This document shows positions 33,745 to 42,894 of a stretch of 46,098 nt of DNA, piece by piece (position 1 is the first letter of the stretch; every line of letters begins with the position of its first letter). The stretch covers positions 1 to 46,098 of the forward strand of contig CAJKRG010000019.1 of the NCBI GenBank assembly GCA_905202215.1, in the 5' to 3' direction. Source of the DNA: an uncultured Porphyromonadaceae bacterium. Its GTDB lineage: Bacteria > Bacteroidota > Bacteroidia > Bacteroidales > Muribaculaceae. The notes beneath the pieces are model-generated. The model ran no database searches. It had not been told where the DNA came from and saw only the letters and a program-made list of their open reading frames with translations. The position numbers and the translations under genes are program-made.

Positions 33745-34326
33745 TTAATAATTGTTGGCTTTGCGCTGGAACCAGCCCTGGTCGCGGCCGCAGACGGGGC
33801 AGCGCTTGGGCGCGGCCTTGGCGGTGATGGTGAAACCGCACTGGCGGCACATCCATTCGACCGGTTCGGCTTCTTCGAATTCGGTGCCTGTCTGGAGGCG
33901 CTCCATCAGCTTGATGTAGCGTGCTTCGTGCATCTGCTCGACCTTGGCGATAAGGCGGTAGGTATTGGCGATCTGGGGGAATCCTTCTTCCTGTGCCACT
34001 TTGGCGAAGTTCTCGTAGAGTTCGCCCCACTCCTCGCGTTCGCCGGCCGCAGCCTCGGCGAGGTTGGTCTTGGTGTCGGCCACAACGCCTGCGGGATATG
34101 CGGCGTGAATTTCGACTGTACCGCCTTCAAGCAGGCTGAAGAACAGGCGGGCGTGGCTCAGCTCCTGTTCGGCTGTTTCGAGAAATACGGCTGCGATCTG
34201 CTCATAGCCTTCTTCCTTGGCTTTTTCGGCAAAGAGGGTGTAGCGGGAGCGGGCCTGGCTCTCGCCGGCGAAAGATGCCAGAAGATTGTGTTCGGTGCGT
34301 GTGCCTTTTATGCTTTTTGTCTCCAT
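33745..34326 (-). CDS. rbr: Rubrerythrin
   Basis: The 193-residue protein has an N-terminal four-helix ferritin-like domain with the diiron ligands in ESQARSRYTLFAEKA, ETAEQELSHA and EQMHEARY (ExxH motifs). A C-terminal rubredoxin-type domain carries CRQCGF and CPVCGRDQGWF (two CxxC pairs). It detoxifies hydrogen peroxide in anaerobes. It is monocistronic, ended by the hairpin at 33650-33690. The space upstream has no clear consensus promoter. Confidence 0.95.
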   Translation of the reverse strand: METKSIKGTRTEHNLLASFAGESQARSRYTLFAEKAKEEGYEQIAAVFLETAEQELSHARLFFSLLEGGTVEIHAAYPAGVVADTKTNLAEAAAGEREEWGELYENFAKVAQEEGFPQIANTYRLIAKVEQMHEARYIKLMERLQTGTEFEEAEPVEWMCRQCGFTITAKAAPKRCPVCGRDQGWFQRKANNY

Positions 34327-34376
34327 TTCGTAGTGTTTTGTAGGTTAGTAGCTACCCTATAAAACACCCGAACGGT

Positions 34377-35624
34377 CTAAAGGTTCATTTCGGCTTCAAT
34401 GAGACGCAGGTATCGCCTGGCTACGGCGCGCGCGCTGAAACGATTCTCGACGCTCCGGCGCAGGAGGGCCGGATCAAAACGTCCGTCAAGGGCCATGACG
34501 AGGCCTTCGGCAAGATCGGCGGTGTCGCGGTAGCGGGCTATGTAGCCGCTGATGCCGTGCTCGACGATGTCGGCCTGTCCGCCCTCGCCGAAGCTCACGG
34601 GGAAGCAGCCTGCGGCCTGCCCCTCGACAAGGGTGCCCGGCAGAGTCTCGTAGAGCGATGAGGAGAGTACGGCGGTGGACTGGGCATACAGCTCGTGCAG
34701 GAAACCGGTGTCGCTTACCGGGCCGAGGGCTGTATGGGGCAGCCGGAGGGCGTCGAGGGCATGAGGGTCGCGTATGGCGCCGAAGAAAACGGCGTGTGCG
34801 TCGGTGCGGCCGCTGTCGGCGAGGCGGTTGAGAGCTTCGACGGCGAGAGGAAGGCCCTTCACGGGGTCGTCGAGGCGCGCCGCTCCCATCAGAATCAGTT
34901 TTTTGCCTTCTGGCAGCCCCATGTCGGTGCGGCTGCGGCGTGGGACGATATAGAATTCGTCGACGGGGAAGGCATTCGGTATCACCTCCACGAAGCAGCC
35001 CTTCATCACCGAGCTTTCGGCACATTTGCGCTCCAGCCATGAGCTGACGGCCACGAAAGTGATTCGGTCGGTGGAGTATATGGCCCGTTTGAGTTCCCAG
35101 GTGCGTCGCGACAGGTCGTTTTCGGCCGCACGGCCATGGAGAAGAGGGCAGTTACCGCAGCCGGGACGCAGGCGGTAGCGCGTGCAGGTGCCGGCGTGAT
35201 GGCAGATGCCGGTGAGGTTCCACATGTCGTGCATGGTCCAGATAATCTTCTTTCCCATCATGATCAAGGTCATGATCTCGCTGAAATCAAGCATGCCCTG
35301 GTTGACCCAGTTGAGCATTACGACGTCGGCCTGCTCCACCTGAGGCAATGCCGACAGCGGCAGGCCGTCGGAAGCAATCGATACGGCGAAGAGGTCGCGC
35401 CTGGTGAAGCCGTTGGCGGCGAAAATACGCGCGTGCTCCAGCAGGAATGGTATCTTGCGGCTCAGAGCGCTGCCGACAAGGTGTACGTCGGGGTCTTTTC
35501 CGGCTTTGTGAGCCACGGTCATCGACACCTCGGCGCCTTCGGCGGCAAGGGCCTTCATGAGGCGCATGCTGACCACGGAGGCTCCTCCGCGGCTGTCGCT
35601 GTGATTGATTATGGCTATCTTCAT
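34377..35624 (-). CDS. Glycosyltransferase (GT4-like)
   Basis: The start at 35624 (MKIAIINHSDSRGGASVVSMRLM) is preferred because that is a typical GT-B N-terminus and it overlaps the flippase stop by 4 bp; the frame is open further upstream but inside that gene. The protein has 415 residues. The C-terminal domain shows the GT4 pattern: KKLILMGAARLDDPVKGL, HALDALRLPHTALGPVSDTGFLHELYAQSTAVLSSSLYETLPGTLVEGQAAGCFPV. A CHHAGTC...CGNCPLLHG cysteine/histidine cluster in the middle is notable. It adds a sugar in polysaccharide or glycoprotein synthesis; the sugar is unknown. Confidence 0.9.
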   Translation of the reverse strand: MKIAIINHSDSRGGASVVSMRLMKALAAEGAEVSMTVAHKAGKDPDVHLVGSALSRKIPFLLEHARIFAANGFTRRDLFAVSIASDGLPLSALPQVEQADVVMLNWVNQGMLDFSEIMTLIMMGKKIIWTMHDMWNLTGICHHAGTCTRYRLRPGCGNCPLLHGRAAENDLSRRTWELKRAIYSTDRITFVAVSSWLERKCAESSVMKGCFVEVIPNAFPVDEFYIVPRRSRTDMGLPEGKKLILMGAARLDDPVKGLPLAVEALNRLADSGRTDAHAVFFGAIRDPHALDALRLPHTALGPVSDTGFLHELYAQSTAVLSSSLYETLPGTLVEGQAAGCFPVSFGEGGQADIVEHGISGYIARYRDTADLAEGLVMALDGRFDPALLRRSVENRFSARAVARRYLRLIEAEMNL

Positions 35625-37135
35625 CGGCGGCGGAGGTGCGAGGCCAGTGGCCCGGCGAGCGATTTCAGGGTTATGCCCTCGGTACGGATGAAATATGCCA
35701 CGAACACACACAGCAGGACCAGACGGATAGCGCATTTGAGCAGGGTATGGCCTCCGATAGCGTTGACGCCGCAGACACCGGCGGCATAGAGCAGGGCTGC
35801 CACGGCGAAGTATGAGAGAATGCGGCCGGTCGGATAGCCGACGGGGTATATCCTGTTGCCGATGAAGTAGCTCGCGAGCATCATAGTGCCGTAGCTGCAC
35901 AGACAGCCGATGGCGCAGCCCATGTAGCCTATGCGTGGCACCAGGAGTACGTTGAGCACTATGGTGACGGCCAGTCCGGTGAGGGAGAACCACATGCCGT
36001 AGACCGTGCGGTCGGTGAGCTTATACCATACCGAAAGGTTGAAGAAAATGCCGAAGAAGAGTTCGCCCATCATCACGACGGGTACGACGGCGAGGCCGCT
36101 GAAGTAGCGCGGCGATATGAGGTAGCGCACGAAGTCGAGGTAGAACATCACGCCCAGATAGATGAGCAGCGCGAAGGCCACGAAATATTTCATGGCGTCG
36201 CGGTAGGCCTGGAACTTGCCCTCGCCGGCTTCCTTGCTGCGGGCGAATATGAATGGCTCGTAGGCGAAGCGGAATGCCTGGAGGAAAACAAGGAGTACGA
36301 CGGCGATCTTATAGTTGGCGCCGTAGATACCGAGCTGATACATGGCGTCGGCGTGATCGGCGACAAGGCTCGGGAACATAATCTTGTCGATGGTCTGGTT
36401 CATGATGCCGGCCACGCCGAGTACGAGGAGGGGTGCGGAGTAGGCCATGATCTGACGCCACAGCGTTCGGTTGAATTTCCAGGGGAAACCCCTCAGCTCG
36501 GGTATCATCATCACGAAATTGACGATGGAGGCGATGAGGTTGGCAAGGAAGATATAACCGATGCCGAAATCGGGACGGTAGAACCAGGTCACGGTGGCGG
36601 GGGCATGTTTCATCAGCCAGGGGCATAGGAGTATGAAGAAGAGGTTGAGGCCTATGTTGAGGCCTATGTTGACCAGGCGGATTGTGGCGAATCGGAAGGG
36701 CCGTTTGGCGAAGCGCAGATAGCTGAATGGAAGGGCCAGAAATGCGTCGAGAGCCACGCAGACGGCCATCATGAGCACATACGAAGGATGACCGTCGCAT
36801 TCGAGCCAGTGCGTGGCCGGGCGCAGGAGAGCGGCCACTATCACTACGAATGCCGTTGATGTGGCGGCGAGCGATATGAGGCAGGTGGAATATACCTCCA
36901 TCGGGTCTTTCCAGCGCTCGTGGTTGGCGAAGCGGAAGAAACCCGTCTCGAGTCCGTAGGTGAGTATTACCATTGCCAGGGCGACCACCGAGTATACGAA
37001 GGTGACGACGCCGTATTCGGCCACGGGAAACATGATGGTGTAGAGAGGCACGAGCAACCAGTTGAGGAACCGCCCTATAATCGAGCTGACTCCATAGATC
37101 GCTGTGTCTTTCATCAGACTTTTGACACCGGCCAT
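35621..37135 (-). CDS. Polysaccharide flippase (Wzx/MVF family)
   Basis: The 504-residue protein has about 12-14 membrane segments and the MVF/Wzx N-terminus (MKDTAIYGVSSIIGRFLNWLLVPLYTIMF, VAEYGVVTFVYSVVALAMVILTYGLETGFFRF). It moves a lipid-linked glycan across the inner membrane. The glycosyltransferase that follows overlaps it by 4 bp, so the two probably act together in an O-glycan or exopolysaccharide path. Confidence 0.9.
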   Translation of the reverse strand: MAGVKSLMKDTAIYGVSSIIGRFLNWLLVPLYTIMFPVAEYGVVTFVYSVVALAMVILTYGLETGFFRFANHERWKDPMEVYSTCLISLAATSTAFVVIVAALLRPATHWLECDGHPSYVLMMAVCVALDAFLALPFSYLRFAKRPFRFATIRLVNIGLNIGLNLFFILLCPWLMKHAPATVTWFYRPDFGIGYIFLANLIASIVNFVMMIPELRGFPWKFNRTLWRQIMAYSAPLLVLGVAGIMNQTIDKIMFPSLVADHADAMYQLGIYGANYKIAVVLLVFLQAFRFAYEPFIFARSKEAGEGKFQAYRDAMKYFVAFALLIYLGVMFYLDFVRYLISPRYFSGLAVVPVVMMGELFFGIFFNLSVWYKLTDRTVYGMWFSLTGLAVTIVLNVLLVPRIGYMGCAIGCLCSYGTMMLASYFIGNRIYPVGYPTGRILSYFAVAALLYAAGVCGVNAIGGHTLLKCAIRLVLLCVFVAYFIRTEGITLKSLAGPLASHLRRR

Positions 37136-37142
37136 TGTTCGA

Positions 37143-37251
37143 AATTATGAATTATGAGTGATGAATTATGAATTTAGACGCGAATTATGAATAATGGCTT
37201 ATGAATTGAGAAAACTGGCAACTTTCAATTCATAATCCATAATTCATAATT
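37143..37251. repeat. AT-rich inverted repeat, second copy
   Basis: The right arm (37227-37251) is identical to the 25-bp arm at 21518-21542; the left arm (from 37143, AATTATGAATTATGAG) is an imperfect complement. The final TGA stop of the ABC permease gene (37244-37246, minus strand) lies inside the right arm. The element occupies the whole space between the flippase and permease genes. Confidence 0.8.
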
Positions 37252-38443
37252 TTTTGTTTATCAGCTTGACTGATAAACAAGCGGTGAGCATGTAGACGGC
37301 GGCGAGGATCCAGAGGGCAATGTAGTCGCGGCCGACTTCGGAGAGGGCGGCGGCGTTGCTGTTGATGCGGATAAAGCCCTCGACGCCCCATACGCCGGGC
37401 ACGCAGTTGCCGAGCCATGTCCAGAGGGGACTCATGGCGTAGCGCGGCCATGTCAGACCCGAGAGGAAGAGGAATATCACAGATGTGAACACTATGATGA
37501 TGAAGGCGCTCTCGCGCTGCTTCATGAAATAGTTGAGGGTAAGGCCGAGGAATGCCGATGCCAGCAGGAGGGGGAAGATGAAGAGATAGTAGTCGGCCGG
37601 ATTGCCGTAGTGCGGCAGATTGAACATCTCGGGTATGAAGCGGAGTATGTAGATGGTCATCGGGAAGTAGAAGACGGTGTAGCACAGAGCCTTGCCCCAT
37701 ACTGTGGCCGAGGCGGACACGCCCTGCACCTCTTCTGGGTCTATGCCTCCGTTGCGGCGCCTGCGCTCGCGCGATGTGCCTCCGAGGAGCGTGATGCCGA
37801 GTATCATACTCTGCTGGAGTATGAGAATGACGATACCGGGTATGACGAAAGAGGCGAATCCCTGCTCGGTATCGCCCAGGAAGTTACTCTCGCTTTTTAT
37901 TGGCGCTGAGGCATCTCCGGCGAGCGACTGCAGCCCGGCCATCTGGAGCTTCTCGCCTGTTACGGCCGAGATCATCTCTATCTGGAGATCGGTGAGCGCG
38001 GCCACGAATGTACGGTAGCGCAACAGGAGGCTCATTTCTGCGTAGAACTCGACATGGGCCTGCTCGCCGTTGCCGAGTTTCTTTGCATAGTCGCCGGGAA
38101 TCTGCATGATTCCGAAGACCTTGCCTTCGGCCATGAGTTCTTTCGCGTCGGCCATGTTGGGGCAGCGGGCGTATATCTCTATCGAGGGCGAGGCCGAGGC
38201 CTTGCGTATGAAATCGCGCGAAGCGACGGTCATGGACTCGTCGACGACTGCCACGGGGAGCTTGCGTATGACTTCGGGGTTGTAGATGAGGGTATAGACC
38301 ACGGGATAGGCCAGCGGCAGCGCTATGAAGAAGAGGAGCACGCCCGGGTCTTTGATTATATGCCGCAGCTCGCGGCGGAACACGCGACCCAGAGCGGCGA
38401 ACCAATTCCTGATGTATCCGAATGCATTCATACTATGGGACAT
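37244..38443 (-). CDS. ABC-2 type permease of an efflux operon (second)
   Basis: The 399-residue protein has an N-terminal membrane helix (LLFFIALPLAYPVVYTLIYNPE), a large periplasmic domain with the ABC-2 signature (LPVAVVDESMTVASRDFIRKA), and five C-terminal membrane segments (FVIPGIVILILQQSMILGITLLGG, then a Leu-rich TM run). It overlaps the previous permease by 11 bp. The last two codons and stop are within the repeat at 37143-37251. No ATPase is encoded in the operon. Confidence 0.9.
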   Translation of the reverse strand: MSHSMNAFGYIRNWFAALGRVFRRELRHIIKDPGVLLFFIALPLAYPVVYTLIYNPEVIRKLPVAVVDESMTVASRDFIRKASASPSIEIYARCPNMADAKELMAEGKVFGIMQIPGDYAKKLGNGEQAHVEFYAEMSLLLRYRTFVAALTDLQIEMISAVTGEKLQMAGLQSLAGDASAPIKSESNFLGDTEQGFASFVIPGIVILILQQSMILGITLLGGTSRERRRRNGGIDPEEVQGVSASATVWGKALCYTVFYFPMTIYILRFIPEMFNLPHYGNPADYYLFIFPLLLASAFLGLTLNYFMKQRESAFIIIVFTSVIFLFLSGLTWPRYAMSPLWTWLGNCVPGVWGVEGFIRINSNAAALSEVGRDYIALWILAAVYMLTACLSVKLINKKL

Positions 38444-39593
38444 AAACGGGATTTAGACATGCGTTCCTGAGCCGTCGGAGCAGTACGCAGGCCACGAAGG
38501 GGAAGAGTATGAGGGCCACGTAGTAGAAACGTGAGTAGTAGAGGGCCACGCCGTCGAGGCCTTCGTTGATATAGATGAGGAACCAGTAGCGTATCGGCGC
38601 GAGCCAGCTGAAGATACCGAGTGCGCCGTACATGCTCTGCACCGGAAACGAGAAGCCGGTGAAGGAGAACGACAGAATGCCGAAGAGGGCGCATATGCTG
38701 AACGACAGACGCGGATTGGGTACCACCGAGCATACGAACACTGCGAAGCCCTGCGAGGCGGTGACAAGCAGGAATGTGGCCACAGCGAGCCAGAACAGAC
38801 TGCCGTTGAGCGGGAAAGACGACAGACCGAACATGAGCCAGAGCATGAACATGCCTACCGAAGTGAAGACCACGGTCTGCGGCAGGAGCTTGGTGCTGAG
38901 CGCCTGCACGATGCTGCCGCCGTTTGTGGCGAGCCACTGGGGCGATGTGCCGTCCTTGATCTCCATGGTGATGGAAAAGACAGTCATGAGCATGATCATG
39001 AGTGCGAATGTGGCCATGGAGAACGAGGGTGTGAGATAGTATGAGTAGTTCATCCACGGGTTCGAGAGCGGAAACTGGTCGATCACCACAGGCTGTATGA
39101 TCGAGGAGACGTTCTGCGGATCGACACCCATGCTGACGAGTGTCTGCTGCACCACGCCGCCGGCTGTCGCCACGGCTACGGTCTTGAAACCTTTGAACGA
39201 TAGTGTGCCGGGCACGAAGTAGGTCATGTTGGTGTAGTACTCGAGTGTCGGGGTGTTGCCGCTAAGCGCATCTTTCTCGAAATTGGCTGGAATGACGAAG
39301 AAACCGAATGTCTCGCCGGCACGTACCTGGTCGAGCGCCTGGTCGTAGCTTTCGGCGTTTTTGCTGACGTCGAGCAGCTGCAGGGCTCGCAGCGAGCGGG
39401 TGACAGTGCGGCTCATGGTGGAGTGATCGAGATCGACCACTGCCGTCGGCACATGCTCCGGCAGGCCCGGTGAAAGGAGGTCGAGAAAGAAGAATATGGT
39501 GAATACCGGCACGACGATCATGCCGAAGATATACATCTTCCGCGAACACATGCGGTGTATTTCCCGCTTTATGCCTGAAACGAAGCTGTTCAT
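38433..39593 (-). CDS. ABC-2 type permease of an efflux operon (first)
   Basis: The 386-residue protein has the same fold as its neighbour: N-terminal helix (KMYIFGMIVVPVFTIFFFLDLLS), a periplasmic part (VPTAVVDLDHSTMSRTVTRSLRAL) and C-terminal membrane segments, including a FTGFSFPVQSMYGALGIFSWLAPIRYW block typical of ABC-2 exporters. Pairs of such permeases with HlyD and TolC partners form YhiI/RbbA- or YbhFSR-like exporters, where the ATPase is a separate or fused subunit. Confidence 0.9.
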   Translation of the reverse strand: MNSFVSGIKREIHRMCSRKMYIFGMIVVPVFTIFFFLDLLSPGLPEHVPTAVVDLDHSTMSRTVTRSLRALQLLDVSKNAESYDQALDQVRAGETFGFFVIPANFEKDALSGNTPTLEYYTNMTYFVPGTLSFKGFKTVAVATAGGVVQQTLVSMGVDPQNVSSIIQPVVIDQFPLSNPWMNYSYYLTPSFSMATFALMIMLMTVFSITMEIKDGTSPQWLATNGGSIVQALSTKLLPQTVVFTSVGMFMLWLMFGLSSFPLNGSLFWLAVATFLLVTASQGFAVFVCSVVPNPRLSFSICALFGILSFSFTGFSFPVQSMYGALGIFSWLAPIRYWFLIYINEGLDGVALYYSRFYYVALILFPFVACVLLRRLRNACLNPVYVP

Positions 39594-39601
39594 TCGTCGG
39601 T

Positions 39602-39670
39602 GGTTATGGGTTAGGGGGGAGGTTATGGGTTAGGGGGGAGGTTATGGGTTAAAGGTTAGGGGTAAGGGGT
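39602..39670. repeat. 19-bp tandem repeat with TTAGGG-like words
   Basis: Two perfect copies of a 19-bp unit (39602-39620 and 39621-39639, GGTTATGGGTTAGGGGGGA) and a third imperfect copy lie between the HlyD and ABC-2 genes. The rest of the 201-bp gap, up to 39794, is T/C-rich and shows no gene. Confidence 0.85.
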
Positions 39671-39794
39671 GGGGGACTTTTATTCCTTCCTGCTTTTCAC
39701 TTATACCGGATCCCTTGCTGCTTTATTTCTTACCCATTACAACTTGTCCTTTAACCTTTACTGTTTATCCCTTGTTCCGGTCCCTTGTTACTGA

Positions 39795-40811
39795 TTATTT
39801 GTAGTCGGGCTGTTCGAAGACCGCCGACATGCCCGGGCGCAGACCGGGCACCGCCTCTGTCGGACGGGCCTTGATCTGGAATGTGCGGCTGTCGTAGCTG
39901 CCTGTCGATTTGGTGGAGTGCCATGTGGCGTAGTTGCCCATGTCGCGCACGTAATATATCTTTACATTTATTTCCTTCTTGCCCAATGCGGGAATCATCA
40001 CTTTTATCTCTTTGCCGATCGACAGTTCGTTGAGGAGTTCCTCGCGCACATTGAAGGTGACCCAGCGGTCGTCGCTCCTGAGCAGGCTCATGATGGGAGC
40101 GCCGAGCGACACGAGTTCGCCGACTTCGGGGTATATCTGGTCGATGGTTCCGTCGAAAGGCGCTGTGAGATAGCTGTCTTCGAGGACAGCCTCGACCTGC
40201 TTCACGCCGCTGCCGGCAGCCTGTACGAGAGCCTCGGCCGATTCCTTGTCTTCTTTCTGCGCTCCGGCTTTTGCGAGCGAGAGCTGGCTTGCGGCGGCGT
40301 CGCGTGCGGCTACGGCGGCATCGTATGCAGCCTTGGCCTCGTCGCGCTTCTGCTCGGCGATAACACCTTCGCCATAGAGGCGTTCCATGCGGTCGTAGGT
40401 CTTTTTGGTGATTGTTACGGCGGCTTCGGCCTGACGGAGGAGATCGGCGGCTGCGTTGATGATCTGCATTCGTGTGCCGGCGTCGACTTTCTTATTCTGT
40501 GCGGCGGCTACCTCACGCATTGCCTCGGCCTGTCCCAGCTGAGCCTCCACTACCGACGAGTGGATACGCACAAGTGTGTCGCCGGCATGGACGGTGTCGC
40601 CTTCCTGCACGTAGAATTCCTGCACGCGACCGGCGAGCTTGCCCGAGATACGGATGTTAGTGCCTTCCACCTGACCTTCGATATAAGAGTCTGGGCGGTT
40701 CATGAAAATGAAGCCTACCACGGCTATGACTGCCACGGCCACAACGACCACACCCATTGTGATGAGTAATGTCTTGTTGGCCCGTTTTTCCTGGTTTTGA
40801 CTCTGTGTCAT
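39795..40811 (-). CDS. HlyD-family periplasmic adaptor
   Basis: The 338-residue protein has one membrane anchor (about residues 14-33, LLITMGVVVVAVAVIAVVGFIF), a barrel-sandwich/lipoyl part (GTNIRISGKLAGRVQEFYVQEGDTVHAGDTL), a long alpha-helical hairpin (about 85-190) and a C-terminal beta domain. It bridges the inner-membrane permeases to the TolC-like channel encoded upstream. Confidence 0.93.
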   Translation of the reverse strand: MTQSQNQEKRANKTLLITMGVVVVAVAVIAVVGFIFMNRPDSYIEGQVEGTNIRISGKLAGRVQEFYVQEGDTVHAGDTLVRIHSSVVEAQLGQAEAMREVAAAQNKKVDAGTRMQIINAAADLLRQAEAAVTITKKTYDRMERLYGEGVIAEQKRDEAKAAYDAAVAARDAAASQLSLAKAGAQKEDKESAEALVQAAGSGVKQVEAVLEDSYLTAPFDGTIDQIYPEVGELVSLGAPIMSLLRSDDRWVTFNVREELLNELSIGKEIKVMIPALGKKEINVKIYYVRDMGNYATWHSTKSTGSYDSRTFQIKARPTEAVPGLRPGMSAVFEQPDYK

Positions 40812-40863
40812 ATTGTGTTTGTTTTTTAGTTTCCTGTTAATTGCTGAAAACTGCTGTTTCAGC

Positions 40864-42378
40864 TTAATAGAGTGTGCCGAGGGCCTTGCTCAGATATGTC
40901 TGGCAGAGCTGCACCTCGATCATGGCATCGATCTGCTCTGAATGTGCCTTCAGCCACGCTGTCTGGGCCTCCATCACATTGTCGGTGGTGGCAACACCCT
41001 CGCGGAAGCCGAGAGTGGCCGAGCGCAGGTTTTCGTCGGCTTTGGCGAGATTTGTCATGGTCATCTCGTAAGTCTTGTATGCTTCCTGGGTCTTGAACGA
41101 GGCCTGGCTAACCTGCAGGCTTACCAGTTCGCGGGCGTCGGCGAGCTCGAGCCGCCGTATGTTCTCGTCGGCTTCGGCAGCCTTGTACTTGGCGCGGTTG
41201 CCGCCCCAGTGCCATATCGGAATGCTCACCATCGCTCCGACTGAGAAAGCGCCTTTGAAACGTTTCTTGAATCCGTCGTACAGATTGGGGTTGGACACTT
41301 CATATGAGCCGATGAGCGCTACATTGGGCAGCATTGCCGAGAGGGCCACGCGTTTCTGCTGTCTGGCGGCCTCGACACCGTATTCGAGTGCGCGGAGATC
41401 GGGGCGGCGGGCGTAGACGCTCTCCATGTCGTATCCTCCGGCAGGAGCTACGCCTTCGGCAGGCACGGCGTCGCGGTTATCTTCGTCGGCGAGGGTGAAG
41501 ACCGTGTTGACCGGGAGGCCGCAGACCTGTGCGAGCGCCATGCGCGACAGCACAAGGCCGTTCTCGACCTTTACGAGATCGACCTGGGCAGCATTGAGTT
41601 TCACGTCGACACTCAGGGCGTCGGATTTTGTAGCCACGCCTTCGTCGAGCATGAGGTGGACGTTTCGGCTGAGAGAGTCGAGCAGGTTGACGTAGCTTAC
41701 GGCCAGCTCTCGCTTGGCCTTGAGCGACACGACCTGCCAGTATGCGCCGTCGACGGCGTATATTACGTTTTCGGCCTCATTTGTCTCCAGTTCGCGGGCC
41801 GCGCCTTCGGCAGCCTTTGTCAGTTTGTTCATGGCCACGATCTTGCCGCCCATGAATATAGGCTGTGTGAGTGTGACGGCTCCGAAAAAGACGTTGTGAA
41901 TGTCGTATTCGAGGGCTTCTTTGGGAAGATAGGCCACGCTGGCGGGTATATACTGGCCGTCGGGGCCTTTGACAGGCTCGCCGGTGACGGGATTTTTGAC
42001 GAGGTCGAACTGGTAGGACTGAGACTGAAGATCGAAGCTCTTGATCGGCAGCATCTGGTCGGAGTCGAACATCGATATCTTGCGCTGGTTGTATAGATAT
42101 CCGCCGGCGAAGTCGATTGCCGGGAGGTATGCCGCAAAGGCTTCTTTGTTCTGGTATTCTGCCTTTACTATACGCTGACGGGCCATCATCAGCTGTTTGT
42201 TGTTGGTGAGCGCCATCGCGCGGCACGAGTCAAGCGACACGATGCCCGGCAGTGTCACGGTAGCATCGGCCGAAACCATCGGTTGCTGCGCAGTCACGGA
42301 GGCCGACATGCCGGCCGCAGCCAACAGCATGGCCACGACACCGGAGCGCAGTTTACGGTATTGATTATGGAGCTTCAT
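40864..42378 (-). CDS. TolC-family outer-membrane efflux channel
   Basis: The 504-residue protein has a signal peptide (cut after about SVTAQ) and the two-repeat TolC/OEP layout: GIVSLDSCRAMALTNNKQLMMARQRI at the start of repeat one and ARRPDLRALEYGVEAARQQKRVALSAMLPNVALIGSYEV at the start of repeat two. It forms the trimeric exit duct of the efflux system. It is the first gene of the operon. Confidence 0.93.
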   Translation of the reverse strand: MKLHNQYRKLRSGVVAMLLAAAGMSASVTAQQPMVSADATVTLPGIVSLDSCRAMALTNNKQLMMARQRIVKAEYQNKEAFAAYLPAIDFAGGYLYNQRKISMFDSDQMLPIKSFDLQSQSYQFDLVKNPVTGEPVKGPDGQYIPASVAYLPKEALEYDIHNVFFGAVTLTQPIFMGGKIVAMNKLTKAAEGAARELETNEAENVIYAVDGAYWQVVSLKAKRELAVSYVNLLDSLSRNVHLMLDEGVATKSDALSVDVKLNAAQVDLVKVENGLVLSRMALAQVCGLPVNTVFTLADEDNRDAVPAEGVAPAGGYDMESVYARRPDLRALEYGVEAARQQKRVALSAMLPNVALIGSYEVSNPNLYDGFKKRFKGAFSVGAMVSIPIWHWGGNRAKYKAAEADENIRRLELADARELVSLQVSQASFKTQEAYKTYEMTMTNLAKADENLRSATLGFREGVATTDNVMEAQTAWLKAHSEQIDAMIEVQLCQTYLSKALGTLY

Positions 42379-42454
42379 TCCGGATTAGTTGAAACGTTAG
42401 TATATAAAGAACCTCCGGCAGCGCCTCATTGTTCGATTCGGGCGTTGCAACAGG

Positions 42455-42462
42455 CAAAATTA
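42455..42462 (-). promoter_or_regulatory. -7 box of the TolC-HlyD-ABC operon
   Basis: TAATTTTG on the minus strand (plus-strand 42455-42462) is a perfect TAnnTTTG box, about 77 bp upstream of the TolC start codon. No TTTG lies at the right -33 distance. The leader contains ACGTTAG (plus 42394-42400), which matches only one half of the palindrome near tetR. Confidence 0.5.
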
Positions 42463-42480
42463 GCAAATTTTTTTGAAGTT

Positions 42481-42894
42481 TCAGCGAAATGTAACGAGAC
42501 GGTTGAATACGAAATTCGCAAGGGTGTAGACTATGTTGCCCAGGAGTGTGGCTATGCCGTATCCGGATATGACTATTCCGAGGATCCTGAAGTCGTAGTG
42601 GCCGAAGTCTGATTGTGTCAGCATCCATACGAGCACGAACTGAAGGGCGTAGCACACGCCGAAGCCTACGAGGAACCGCACCGCCTCACGGCGATAATGG
42701 CCTTTGGACTTGAATGTCCATTGTTTGTTGCAGAAAAAAGAGTTGGTGACTCCGGCTATATAGCCGAGGGCGTTGCTCACATAGAGGTTCCAGCCCAGCA
42801 TGGATTTGCACATGTATATGACGCCGAGGGTCACCAGCGTGTTGAGCACGCCGACAATGCAATACCGTATGAACTGACCGATCTGTTCTTTCAT
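42481..42894 (-). CDS. GtrA-like membrane protein
   Basis: The start at 42894 (MKEQIGQFIRYCIVGVLNTLVTLGVI) gives 137 residues and a 4-bp overlap with the preceding gene. Four membrane segments and the GtrA family pattern (ALGYIAGVTNSFFCNKQWTF) are visible. GtrA proteins are thought to help transfer lipid-linked sugars for cell-surface glycosylation. It ends the pheS operon. Confidence 0.88.
   Translation of the reverse strand: MKEQIGQFIRYCIVGVLNTLVTLGVIYMCKSMLGWNLYVSNALGYIAGVTNSFFCNKQWTFKSKGHYRREAVRFLVGFGVCYALQFVLVWMLTQSDFGHYDFRILGIVISGYGIATLLGNIVYTLANFVFNRLVTFR

Noticed and set aside
35625..35993. Extended N-terminus for the glycosyltransferase
   Set aside because: It overlaps the flippase gene over 370 bp in another frame; the start at 35624 gives a typical GT-B N-terminus.
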